Origin: Selaginella moellendorffii
Taxonomy: Eukaryota > Streptophyta > Lycopodiopsida > Selaginellales > Selaginellaceae
Assembly: GCF_000143415.4 (NCBI RefSeq)
Contig: NW_003314355.1
Span: 468,092-532,091, forward strand
Reading direction: 5' to 3'
DNA: 64,000 bases
In this document: piece after piece, positions 10,701 to 21,300 of the stretch
How the letters are laid out: every line of letters starts with the position of its first letter
How positions within the stretch are numbered: the stretch's first letter is position 1
Notes under the pieces: model-generated
Database searches by the model: none
Told to the model about the DNA's origin: nothing
Seen by the model: the letters and a program-made list of their open reading frames with translations, nothing else
Made by a program: the position numbers and the translations under genes

Positions 10701-12182
10701 TGATGGTTTGGAATATGAGGACACTCATATTTCGGTGGTCATGGACTCTCAATGAGGAGATTGGCTTAGGCACACCGCCAAGCGGGGGATGCCCCGAAGT
10801 CGTGATGCACGGTTAGATTGCTTAGTGTGAAAGCTCAGCATATCTAACTTGAACGCTTTGGTGCAAGTGGCACCAAGGTCGTGGTGAGTGAGATGGGGAT
10901 ACCTAATCTCAGTTGCTATGAACCCTTGGCCGTAAGGGCTGGCTTGGGTGCACCGCCAAGTGTGGGGGATGCCCCCGGGGTTATAGTCAACAACTTGGAG
11001 GTCTAGAAGACCAAGTACCTCTTGGCAACTCTGTTAAGGTGCCAAGGTGAGATCACTAGGTGATCTTATGGCCAGATAAGGACAAGGTCCTTGGTTGGCT
11101 AAGGAATGAAGTTCTTGGTTCAAAATGTTGAAATTGAACTGTTTAAGGTGGTGTGGCTTGGTCGTGATGACCAAGTGGGAAGAGCACCTAAGGGAAATAA
11201 ACTATGTCCGTGCGATGGCATAGTGAGTCCGAGGAAAGTAGTCTCTATAAAAGACCCATGGGAGGGTCACGAAGTTGGGCCATGGATAGAGCCCATAACA
11301 GAAGATGCTAAAGAGACGTACTAGGGGTGAACATCCTCCGGACTTGGCAAAGAAGAGTCTTTGCTATGGAACCGAAACAATACCTCAAGAAGGGAGGTAG
11401 AGATTCGATGTTGCTTGGTGCAACAATCAACGGATAGGAGCAAAAGATGAGTGGCCAAGATAGGGCCGTGGAATCCCTTGGAAGGAATCCAAGTGACAAA
11501 GTTAGGCGAGGAACACTAATGTGTTAGACGCTAACAAGTTGCGGGAAAGGAAGTGTGTTTCCAAGGAGGGGTTCTGAAATGCTCCGATTTGGCGAAAGTG
11601 GAAGCTCCAAGGGAGGGAGCGGTAAGGTAGCCAAATGATAGGGCCATGAACAGCCCTAGCACAAAGTATGATAACTGGAACTTTGGCACGAAATAGAAGA
11701 GAGGATGATGGTGCCCTCGAGTAGAGAACTTCCTAGGATGGGAAGTGGAGTTGCACAAAAAGGTGCAAGGCAAGGTGTCGGAGACACCTAGGAAATTGAC
11801 TCCAAGAAGTCAAAATTCAAAGTTCCAAAGTGCAAAGGTTATATCGATGGAAATCGAGACTACTCGAGAAGGAGTAGTGAGATTGACTTAGAGAAGGGTC
11901 TCTAAGAGGTTTAGCAAGAACTAAACCAATAAAAGGAAAGAACCACTATATGTGGTCCAATCAGTCTCTAAGTTAGAGAGACTACCCTCCTTAGAGGATA
12001 TGCAAAAGGCATGGTGAGCCTTCAATGTCCAACCATTGACGAATATGGAGAAGGCATGGTGAGCCTTCAATGTCACACCATTGACAAATATTGGCTACGC
12101 GCCAAGGATGGAAATGGTAACACATGCGAGTGTTACTTTATAAAATGGTTCATCGTTCGATGAGGACATCGAACTTCGTCTA

Positions 12183-12195
12183 TGGGTGGTGGAGT
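12183..12195 (+). other. Polypurine tract shared by families A and B
   Basis: TGGGTGGTGGAGT directly precedes the LTR. The same sequence precedes the family B LTRs at 17436 and 35102. Confidence 0.7.
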
Positions 12196-14115
12196 TGTGA
12201 GACACAAAATCCCTAGGCCCCAAAGTGGAGCCGGAAGGGCGCCACATGGTAGTGGCCGAAGCGAGAGCCAAACGAGCGTAACACGTTTGGACCAAAAGCT
12301 CCGACTTGAAAAGTCAAGAGTGGGAGTGGAACTCCCAACGAAGTGCTCGAGGAACGAGCACGAAGCGAGCAAAAGGCGAGGCTCCAAAAAGGGACCCAAA
12401 AGGACCAACACATGACACGTGGGAGTGTCCGAGATGGACCCGAGTTGGAGTCCGAAGTGGAGTCCGAGATGGACCCGAGTTGGAGTCCGAAGTGGAGTCC
12501 GAGATGGACCCGAGTTGGAGTCCAAAGTGGAGTCCGAGATGGACCCAAGATGGAGTCCGAGATGGAGTCCGAAGTGGAGTCCGAGGTGGACCCGAGATGG
12601 ACCCGAGTTGGAGTCCGAAGTGGAGTCCGAGATGGACCCGAGATGGAGTCCGAGATGGAGTCCGAGATGGAGTCCGAGATGGAGTCCGAGGTGGACCCGA
12701 GATGGACCCGAAATGGAGTCCGAGATGGAGTCCGAGATGGACCCGAGATGGAGTCCGAGATGGAGTCCGAGATGGAGTCCGAGGTGGACCTGAGATGGAC
12801 CCGAAATGGAGTCCGAGATGGAGTCCGAGATGGACCCGAGATGGAGTCCGAGATGGAGTCCGAGATGGACCCGAGATGGACCTGAGATGGAGTCCGAGAT
12901 GGAGTCCGAAGTCGAGACCGAGACCGGGACCGAGTCCGAAGTCGAGACCGAGACCGGGACCGAGACCGAGATCGAGACCGAGATCGGGACCGAGACCGAG
13001 ACCGAGGCCGAGGCCGAGACCGAGCCCGAGCCCGAGTCCGAGTCCGAATCCGAGTCCGAGTCCGAGTCCGAGTCCGAGTCCGAGTCCGAGTCCGAGTCCG
13101 AGTCCGAGTCCGAAGCCTGAGAGGGTGAAAGCCCAAAGCGTTCGTCTCCCAGACCCTGGGGGGTTTGGTGAGCTCCAAAAGTATAGTAGGGGGAGGACTG
13201 CAGTGGAGCCAGTTTGGCCAGGAAAGGCTAGTTTGGCCCAGGAAGGCCGGACCCAGTGTTGGGTGATGAGCTGCCCACTGGGAAGTCCAAGACTAGAGTG
13301 AACACAGACCGACAAGCGGGGTAGCTTGGTGAAGTGTTCAAGAGCCGGCTCTAGTTCCCCCGGGAGATCGACTGGCCGATGCTCCCAGTCCAAGTGTGGG
13401 TGGCACTACCTACTTGGATACCTGGTGTGGCTCAACGGAACCCGCTCTAAGCCCATGGCTAGAGCACCCAAGGGCAGAAGGCAAGGAGAGTACCCAGGTG
13501 GCTCGCGTAAGGCCACGGTGTTCCGAAATGTTGTCCCAAAGGCCCAGACTGTGGAAAGGAAGAGGAGCAGTCCTCTGGGGTAGTGACCAAGGACACAGTC
13601 GTGTAGTGAGGAAGTCCCAGAGGACCGTGGGACTTAGTGGTCGGGCCTGTGGGTCTCGATCCAGTGGCAGTGTTGGCAAACACGGCTAGGGGCAGAAAGG
13701 GACTTAGTGGGGACTGACAGAGGGATATTGGGGAAGGTTATTCCCCTTGTCGGTGGGCATCCTAAGGATGCTAAGGAGTGGATCTGAGATGACCACTCAC
13801 GGATGGTTTGCCTAGTCTTGGAGAGCCAAGACGGTGATGCAAGTGGTATTGGACTACCAGTGTGGCAAAGGTGATTGGGCATGGCCTTAGCGTAACGGGC
13901 TGCTATGTCGGTGGTACCTTTGAGTGTCGGTCATGGGATCGGACATGTGGAGCACTTGGACCAAGTGCAAATGTTGAGTGGCATGGATGCCATTCTCGGG
14001 GCTAGCAAGTCCTAAGTCTTGGATTGGACTCATGGAGGTTGTGAATGAAACTCCTCCAAGTGGCCAGAGATGTGGTTAAGTGACTAAAGTAGAATGGAAA
14101 ATTTAGTCGCTTACA
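12196..14115 (+). repeat. Family A LTR (3' LTR of LARD 1)
   Basis: Begins TGTGAGACACAAAATCC and ends TTTAGTCGCTTACA. At 1.92 kb it is longer than the 1.59-kb solo copy at 51991-53577, mostly because of the GA-rich repeat array at 12425-13112. After the array comes GTGAAAGCCCAAAGCGT, a block also found in family B LTRs. Confidence 0.92.
12425..13112 (+). repeat. GAGTCC/GAGATGGA tandem array in the LTR
   Basis: About 690 bases of units GAGATGGAGTCC and GAGATGGACCC that turn into pure GAGTCC hexamers at the 3' end. The plus strand is strongly purine-biased. It yields long artefactual open frames in several frames on both strands (ESESES, PRPRPR, RTRTRT). Those frames were not annotated as genes. 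Confidence 0.95.
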
Positions 14116-16135
14116 CCCCCGCACGACCAATAGAACATAAGATTGAGCTGGTCGAGGGCATTGAGGCGGTGGTTCGTCCACCCTATCGTTTGAAAGAAAA
14201 AGAACTCGCGGAGCTCAAGCGCCAACTAGAGGAGTTGGTGGACAAGGGGTATGTTAGGTTGAGCAAATTGCCGTATGGGGCACCGGTGCTATTCGTGAAA
14301 AAGAAAGATGGGTCTATGCGCATGTGCATAGACTACCGGTTGGTCAACAAGTATACAAAAAAGAACAAGTACCCTTTGCCAATGATTGAGGACCTGTTCA
14401 ATAGGTTGGGAAAGGCAAAATACTTCTCGAGAATTGACCTAAGGTCAGGATACTACGAGATCAGGGTAGCGAAGGAAGATGTCGAGAAGACAACCTGTCG
14501 AACAAGGTATGGGAGCTTTGAGTTTCTGGTGATGCCCTTCGGACTATGCAATGCGCCGGCAATGTTTTCGGCGTTGATGAACCATATCTTTGTACCCTAT
14601 CTGGATCACTTTGTGGTCGTTTATATTGACGACATCCTGATCTATAGCGAAATGCTAGAGGAGCATGCCAAACACTTGACGAAGGTGTTTGAGAAACTAA
14701 GGGAACACCAGCTGTATGCTAAAGAGAGCAAATGTGACTTTGCTCAACAAGAGGTAAAATTTCTTAGGCATGTGGTGGGCAAGGACGGGCTCAAGGTGGA
14801 CCCTGAGAAGGTCCAAGCGATCCAGGATTGGGAACGACCATCGAATATACACGAGTTAAGGGCATTCTTGGGGCTATGCAACTACTATCGAAAGTTTATC
14901 AGACACTATTCGAGAGTAGCCCTGCCCTTAACGGACCAAACGGGAAAAGGGAAGATGGTATGGACAGCGGAATGCGAGGCGGCATTTGTCCACCTCAAAG
15001 GGAAGTTAAGGAAGGCTCCCGTGTTGGCATTACCAGACTTTGGTAAGGACTTTGAGGTAGAAACAGATGCTTCAGACTTTGCGTTGGGCGCAGTTTTGAA
15101 GCAAGACAACCATCCAGTAGCATTCTTCTCGAAGAAGTTGGACAAGACTCAATGGAAGTGGCCTGCCCATGAGAAGGAATTGTTTGCGGTGGTCAAGGCG
15201 CTCAAGGAGTGGCGACACTACCTTGGGAGACACTTCAAAGTTTACACGGACAATGTGGCAACGAAACACTTCTTGTCACAGCCCGACCTAAGGGGAAAAC
15301 AAGGTCGGTGGGCCAATGCTTTGGCCGAGTTTGATTGTGAGATTTTGTACAAGCCTGGGAAGAGCAACATCGTGGCAGATGCGCTAAGTCGAAAAGCGAG
15401 CTTGAAGTTGGCGATATCTAGCGCGACAGCAATCTTTTGGGATGATGTGCGGACTGCATACGAGAATGATGGTCTAGCACAAGAAGTGTTGCTGAGGAAT
15501 CTAGAGGCGGGGGAAGCTCACCAGAGAGGTGAGCTGCCAACGGAAGAGAAAACGGGTTATGCGGAACGCAACGGACTCATATATTACAAGCAAACGAGGG
15601 TGTATGTTCCAGAAGGGGAACTAAGGAAGGTAGCCTTGGAAGAGTGTCATGACGGACCTCTCGCGGGACATGGCGGAGTGCCCAAGACGATGGACTTACT
15701 CAAAAGGAAGTATCACTGGCCAGATATGGCTAAGGACGTCCAAGACTATGTAAAGACATGTCCAACATGTCAGCAAGTTAAAGCCGTGACGAAGGCTAGT
15801 GAGGGCTTATTGCAAAGCATCTCCATTCTAGATCGTCCGTGGAAATGTCTCATGATGGACTTCATCACGGGACTACCCCCCAAGCGAGGGGTTCAATGCG
15901 ATATTCGTGGTGGTGGACCGATTTTCAAAGATGGCACATTTCATACCCACCACAACGGAAGTGGATGCAGAAGGTGTGGCGAAGCTGTTCTTCGAACAAG
16001 TGGTTCGAGTGCGGGGAAGGCCGGAAGAGATTATCTCAGATTGAGATAAGATCTTCACCAGTAGGTTCTGGAGGATGCTCCTAGAACAGTATCGCACCAA
16101 GTTGACATTCAGCACAGCCTATCACCCACAGACAG

Positions 16136-16182
16136 GTAATGGGTATTAAGTCAAGATTGATGGCACTAACACTTCTTGACAG
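16136..16182 (+). other. Intron 1 in integrase of element B1 (47 nt)
   Basis: GTAATGGG...CTTGACAG with a branch-site-like CACTAAC 17-23 bases before the AG. It interrupts the conserved HPQT-DGQTERVN motif; unspliced RNA hits a stop within four codons. The same intron is at 33801-33847. Confidence 0.85.
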
Positions 16183-16597
16183 ACGGACAAACGGAAAGGG
16201 TGAACAGGCAGCTGGAGGATTATTTGCGATGCTATGTCTCGGGGGACCAGACCGACTGGGTAAGTCATTTGGGACTTGCGGAAATGTGTTATAACAACTC
16301 ACCACATTCGAGCATCGGGGTGAGTCCATGGGAAGTCATCAATGGGCTAGCTATTGAAGGTCCTGTGGAACTCGGCGTGGCCGAGTATCATGGAGAGTTA
16401 CCCGCAGTGGAGGCATTCACGGCGGAAAGACTCAACATTTGGAATCTAGTGAGGGATTCCTTGGAATGGGCTCAACAAAGGCAAACTAAGTATGCGAACC
16501 AAAAGCGTCAGGATGTGGAGTTCCAAGCTGGGGAGGTGTGGCTGAACACCAAGAACCTCAGGCTACTAAGTGGGATCAGCCGGAAGTTGACCCAAAG

Positions 16598-16648
16598 GTA
16601 AAATGCATGTATTCCTGTAAATGAATTGATCTTGAGTTCCTTAAGCAA
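16598..16648 (+). other. Intron 2 in integrase of element B1 (about 51 nt, acceptor mutated)
   Basis: Corresponds to the intact intron at 34266-34317. Here the acceptor CAG has become CAA, so the copy probably cannot be spliced correctly. Confidence 0.75.
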
Positions 16649-17030
16649 GTTCGCGGGGCCTTACGAGATTGAGGCTCGAATCGGTAAAGTGGCTTACCGT
16701 CTCCGACTTCCTCAAGAGATGGGGAAGATGCATCCCGTGTTCCACGTGAACTTACTCAAGCCGTATTTTGAGGATCCGCTTGGCAAGGACCAAGTAAGAC
16801 CTTTACCTGAGGTTATCCAAGGGGAGGAGGAATACGAAGTCGAGGCCATCCTCAATGCGCGCAAGAGCAAGCGACAAGGACGCGAGGTGAGAGAGTTCCA
16901 TATGAAGTGGAAAGGATTTCCACACTGCTAAGCAACATGGGAACCGGAGGAGAACCTAGCGAACGCGCGAGGTCTAGTGGAGGAATTTCTGCATGGCAGA
17001 ACTCTATGTACTTATGCAAAGTTCAATTAA

Positions 17031-17435
17031 AAGTATCAATTTGAGAAGTTGAGCAATGGCATATGTTGGGACCCGAAGGCGCGCCGGAGGTAAGCTAATT
17101 AGCATGGGTTAGCTAGGTCGACCAGGCGCAGGGAGCTACGCCCGACTCCCTGCGGGGATGTCGAATCCGTAGACGTATTCTACGGAGGTTGGGTTCAAGT
17201 CCCAACCCCCTAGTAAAGCAAGGCTGGGTTCAAGTCCCGACCCCATACTAGGGCGTGGTGAGGTGAGGAGTATAGGGACACCTATATTCCGTTGTCATGA
17301 GCTTTTGGCCGGGGAGGCTAACTTAGGCACACCGCTAAGTGGGGTGATGCCCCCGGAGACATGGTCAACAAGTCGTAGGATCAAAAAGAGAGACGTTCAA
17401 TGTGGGCATCGAACTTCTTCTATGGGTGGTGGAGT
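17031..17435 (+). other. 3' untranslated region and polypurine tract of element B1
   Basis: Non-coding. It carries two tRNA T-arm-like motifs (GGGTTCAAGTCCC) and ends in TGGGTGGTGGAGT before the LTR. It is almost identical to 34700-35101. Confidence 0.75.
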
Positions 17436-17913
17436 TGTAAGGAACCAACTCGCCGAGGTGTCGTAGGCTAAAGGAACCCCGAAAGCATGACCAAAATGAC
17501 AAAGAGTTCATCGGATGGGACCAAGTCAAAGATCGAGTCCAAGACCGACTCTAGGACCGAGTTCGAGATAGAGTCCGGAATCGAGTCCGAGACCGACTCG
17601 GGGACCGAGTTCGAGTCCGAGTTCGAGACCGAGTTCGAGACGGAGTCCGAGATCCGAAATCGGGTCCGAGACCGAGTCCGAGGTCGAGTTCGAGGTCGGG
17701 TCCGAGGTCGGGCCCGAGATCGAGTCCGAAATCGAGTCCGAGAAAGAATCCGAAGTCGGATCCGAAATCGGGTCCGAGATCGAGCCAGAGACTAAGTCCA
17801 AATACTAATACGGGTCAAGGGGTGAAAGCCCAAAGCGTGCGTCTCCCAGGGGGGGGGGGGGCTGCAGGGGGTTCCAAAAGTATAGTAGGGATAGTGAGGT
17901 CTAGAAACCAGTT
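17436..17913 (+). repeat. Family B LTR, left part (split by the DNA transposon)
   Basis: Begins TGTAAGGAACCAACTCGCC. It continues at 31148-31819; together the two parts total 1,150 bp, matching the intact 1,147-bp solo LTR at 54325-55471. It contains a GACCGAGTCC-type array and a 12-G run near 17850. Confidence 0.93.
17910..17913 (+). other. Target-site duplication, left (AGTT)
   Basis: Matches 31144-31147. Removing the element and one copy restores the family B LTR sequence. Confidence 0.93.
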
Positions 17914-17937
17914 AAGCTCTATTTCGTTAAAGTGGGA
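17914..17937 (+). repeat. Left terminal inverted repeat, copy 1
   Basis: 24 bases identical to the reverse complement of 31120-31143. It is followed by a subterminal hairpin, AGTGGGA...TCCCACT (17931-17954), which shares its first half with the TIR. Confidence 0.93.
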
Positions 17938-18344
17938 ATTGTCATTATCCCACTTGTAAAATAAGGTTTCCAAACCTTTATATAGTATATAAATATAACA
18001 AAATTCAACTGCATTGAGGCACATGCCATTTTATTTTAAACAAGGAAATGTCTACTCAATCACTTCTCACTGCTTCACCTCTCTCTTCTCCTTGTCATCG
18101 TCGTCCAATTTCTTTCCATCCTTTTAATATTGGCTCAGTTGCTCCGAGTCTAGGTGGAGCCCAAGTCCCCATTCAATCTTTACTTTCCCCTTATTAATAA
18201 AACAACTTCGTAGACTTCCAATAACATGCTGTAACACTTCTAGTATAATGCAAATCCTCTCAAAGAATTGTATTTTAATATTAATACAATGGCATGGAAC
18301 CCCATGCCATAATAAGTTACATTTTTAAATAAATACATGCCATC
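17938..18344. other. Left subterminal region of transposon copy 1
   Basis: Non-coding. It contains the 3' flank of the minus-strand gene and one palindrome copy (18289-18310). AT-rich stretches around 18240-18330 could hold its polyadenylation signals. Confidence 0.5.
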
Positions 18345-21300
18345 TCAGACTGTTATTTTTTGCCTCCAACGCCTATACAATAATCTTGGAATTTCATCAC
18401 TCTCCACACTATCAGGATTTAAACCCAATAGTAATGCCATCTCTTCTCTAATACGTCCACGCTCATGTTCAGTGGTCGAAGAACCCATCCGGTTGAGCAG
18501 ATTATGGAGATGCGGATAGTGCTTGGCTAGACAATATACATGCCATAAATGATGACTGGTGTCTGTCCGATCAAATGGCTTCTGATATACCGTTCCATCT
18601 GCCATTTGGTTGATTTCTGCAGCCACCTCCTGGACTGGCCGGTTCTCTATCACCATCGCTTCAAGCCGTTTTGCAAGGTCCCCCAGAACATACGGTTTCT
18701 TCTCCCTAGTTTCCATACTGCAAGAGATGGGGTGCACTGCATATGTGTGCGTGTTCGCTGCAGTTTTAATCGGCGAGTCATCGATGATGAGGATTTCACT
18801 TGACCTAGCAGTCTGGTTCATCACTACAGCCTCTGCCTTGACGAAGATGGTACCCCTCACATGGACCATAGTCAAGCAATCCTCCTGCGTTAGGAGAAAG
18901 TCAAATGGTAATATTACTCGCGTCTGATCGTGCATCATCTGTAGCAACGTTAATGCATTGTGGCGCATCATGGATGTCCAAACTCCCAATTGCAAATTGA
19001 ACCCGGCCCTCTGTTTTAAGTGTCGCATGGTCATTATTAGATCCCGCAGTTTCTCCCGTGTGATTAATGTGAATCTGTCTCTTTTGACCAACTTGCGACC
19101 ACAGGCTTTGGAGGGTGCAGTGACATTTGAGGACGAGCCACGCTCATGGGAGAAAAGGACACCATTCAGATCAAAAACGATACAGTACTTTCGCCGTGAC
19201 TCTGAAATGAAATGCGTTAGCATAAAAAATGGTACAAGTCAATTTTACCATCTACAATATTAGCGAATGGTGCTCCCGATGGTCGTTCAGAGGGTTTTGG
19301 TCGAGGAAACGTGAAGGGCGGAAATACTCTCCTCTGCAATGTGGGGTCAATCGCATCCGATGGCGTGTGGGCACATGCCATTTCAGCTGTAGACTCTGGT
19401 ACAACTGGCTCAACAGTGGCATGGGGTGGTTCCAATGGCGTGTGATCACACGCCATTTCAGCTGGTGCCTCCGTTGGCAAAGTGGACATGACCGAACAGG
19501 CAGCAGGGGCGGTGTAGGGAGGTTCCAACGGCGCGTAGTCAGACGATTGGGCACACGTTGGAAATGAGGATACGACCGGCTCGGCGGCTGGGGCGGCCTC
19601 ATGCGGGTCCAATGGCGCCTGGTCACCGTCAGTTGGATACGTGGACAAGATTGACTCAGTGGTATGGGCAGCATCAAGTGGAGCGTGGTCAGCTTGCTTG
19701 GCGTTGATATGGATAGTAGCCTCCACCAGCTCTGATGACTCTTGCAGGCAAGTAGAGTCCACTGGCGGATCCATATGCATGTCCAAATATCTCCCTTCGA
19801 TTGAGATGGTATCCTCCCGTGCTACTAAAAACAAACTCATTAGCACATTGAATCGACTATACTGTATTTACCATCAACTGCTATTGAGGAACTAGGACCG
19901 ATATCACTTGGGCGCACTGCTGATTCTGAAGGATTGGACATACGTTTCGACCCTTGCTTGGCACTATCCTTCCTCGACACTAAAGGCTAGAGTTTGTATC
20001 TTAATTCAACTGAATAATCTCTACTTACCATTTCTTCTGCGACCTACATGGACAATGTTAGAAATGGTAAAAGGTTAGGAATGGATGTACTATTATTGAC
20101 CTGATGGTTTGTCTTGTATGACCTTCCTCCGCTGCTCTTTGGCCACCTCAGGCTGGCCATCATCGTCATCATCGTCATCGTCGTTATTGTGATCGTCACC
20201 ATTGTGAGGACCATCCAAGTCCTCTTCGTCCTCCTCTTCTTCGTCCTCCTCTTCGTCCTTCTGCTCTTCCTGCTCATTATCTTTCTCTGGCTCCTCATCC
20301 CCCTCTTGCATTTCTTCCATAGGCTGCTCAGGCTGGATTGCTTGTTTTTCCAGGACCATCTTGGAAAAATCATCTGGCCGAGTCTCCATCTCAAAATACA
20401 AGACATCCATAGCCTGTTTTAGTGCGTGACCTAGGACCGTATCCTCACCTGACTGTCTTAACATGGTTTCTGCACGTTCTTGCACCCTTCGAAGACGACG
20501 AGATGAGAAAAACGTGGCCCTGACTTGAAAAGCATCCCTCATCCATTGTACCTCTCCATTGAGATTGGGGAAGGGGAGTCCGCCATAGGAATCTGAGTCA
20601 GAAGGTGGTGACTGGCTCCTTTCACTCAGCCCTTGATCTGCAATGAATGGCATGAGCACACACGCCATAACCGCGAGGCATTACCTATCATCTTTTCGTT
20701 GCCCTTCTTCCTTTTCGAATCAAACGCCTCTGATCCCGACGACTGTCCAACGTGCTTTCGCTTTTTATGACCACTGTCAGTTTGAGCTTGGCTGGTGCTT
20801 GCCTGTTTTGCCTTTGAAGAAGTGTCTCCTGCAAGGAATGGCATGAGACCACACGCCATTGCAAATATAATTTGTACCTCCTTTTTTCCTATTGCTTGTC
20901 TGTTTGTCCTTCTTCGACGCGCCACCAGTGCGCTTTTCAGTCCTCGTGTCTGAATATTCACAACGATCTATAATCAAAATGGCGTGAGGCCTCACGTGAC
21001 CTTACCTTGTGCAGGTTGTGACCTCGGCCTAACATCAGTAGCTGTTAACACCGTTTCAGCATCTGGGGGTGGCCACGCTCCTGCATACAGAGCTTGTGAG
21101 ATAACATTTAAACTTAAAGTGCGTACTCACCAGGTTCGTAGAGAAGATACTGTTTTTCTTTGGCAACTGTAATTATATGCTCCATTGAAGTCACCTCTTC
21201 AATGGAGTTTGTCACCGCAACACACGGGACACCCTTGAGTAGTGTGGCTCGAAAGAATAGTCCGCCGCAGTTGTACTCGACAACGCATTTGCCCTTGGAG

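Larger units (their letters stand above)
8115..12195 (+). mobile_element. Internal region of LARD 1 (large non-coding LTR element)
   Basis: A ~4.08-kb stretch starts with a PBS (8118-8129) and ends with a purine tract directly before the next family A LTR. No frame exceeds about 95 codons and none resembles gag or pol. The same region, inverted, lies at 51248-58022 with almost the same length once two solo LTRs are removed. The length and order of this non-coding interior are thus kept between copies, as expected for a LARD moved by another element's proteins. Around 10570-12195 it shares blocks with the 3' untranslated part of the family B elements, including the terminal purine tract, which suggests family B is the helper. 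Confidence 0.85.
14094..17030 (+). pseudogene. Chromovirus pol (element B1), gag-less, with two mini-introns
   Basis: The frame opens in the LTR end and lacks gag and protease. Visible in order: reverse transcriptase with catalytic [12 protein letters not shown] near 14625, RNase H ([16 protein letters not shown], near 15060), integrase zinc region ([11 protein letters not shown] ... CPTCQQ, 15640-15780), integrase core, and a C-terminal chromodomain (REFHMKWKGFPHC, near 16900). Two GT-AG introns interrupt the integrase half (16136-16182 and 16598-16648). Removing them joins HPQT to DGQTERVN and LTQR to FAGPYE. Lesions: an extra C at 15876-15881, a stop near 16042, a mutated 3' splice site of intron 2 (CAG to CAA at 16647) and TAA at 16929. 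Upstream is family A LTR; downstream is family B LTR. Confidence 0.92.

Noticed and set aside
8115-12195. Degenerate gag-pol in the LARD interior
   Set aside because: I looked for zinc-knuckle, protease, reverse-transcriptase and integrase motifs on both strands and found none; both copies agree in being non-coding.
12213-13301. Long open frames of ESESES, PRPRPR or RTRTRT repeats on both strands in LTRs
   Set aside because: They are translations of the GAGTCC/GAGATGGA arrays, which stay open in several frames because the array has no stop codons.
20113-20422. Hydrophobic plus-strand open frame (102 residues, Leu/Ile/Val-rich) as a membrane protein
   Set aside because: It is the antisense of the Glu/Asp-rich tract of gene A.
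18345-20668. The HAD open frame and the acidic open frame as two independent genes
   Set aside because: GT-AG junctions with consistent phase connect them, the joined frame has no stop, and the upstream ends of both frames are intron sequence.
20777-20995. Small open frames starting MRPHAI or MACGLMPF as separate genes
   Set aside because: The start is the palindrome itself inside an intron. The real coding content continues through splice junctions as exons of gene A.
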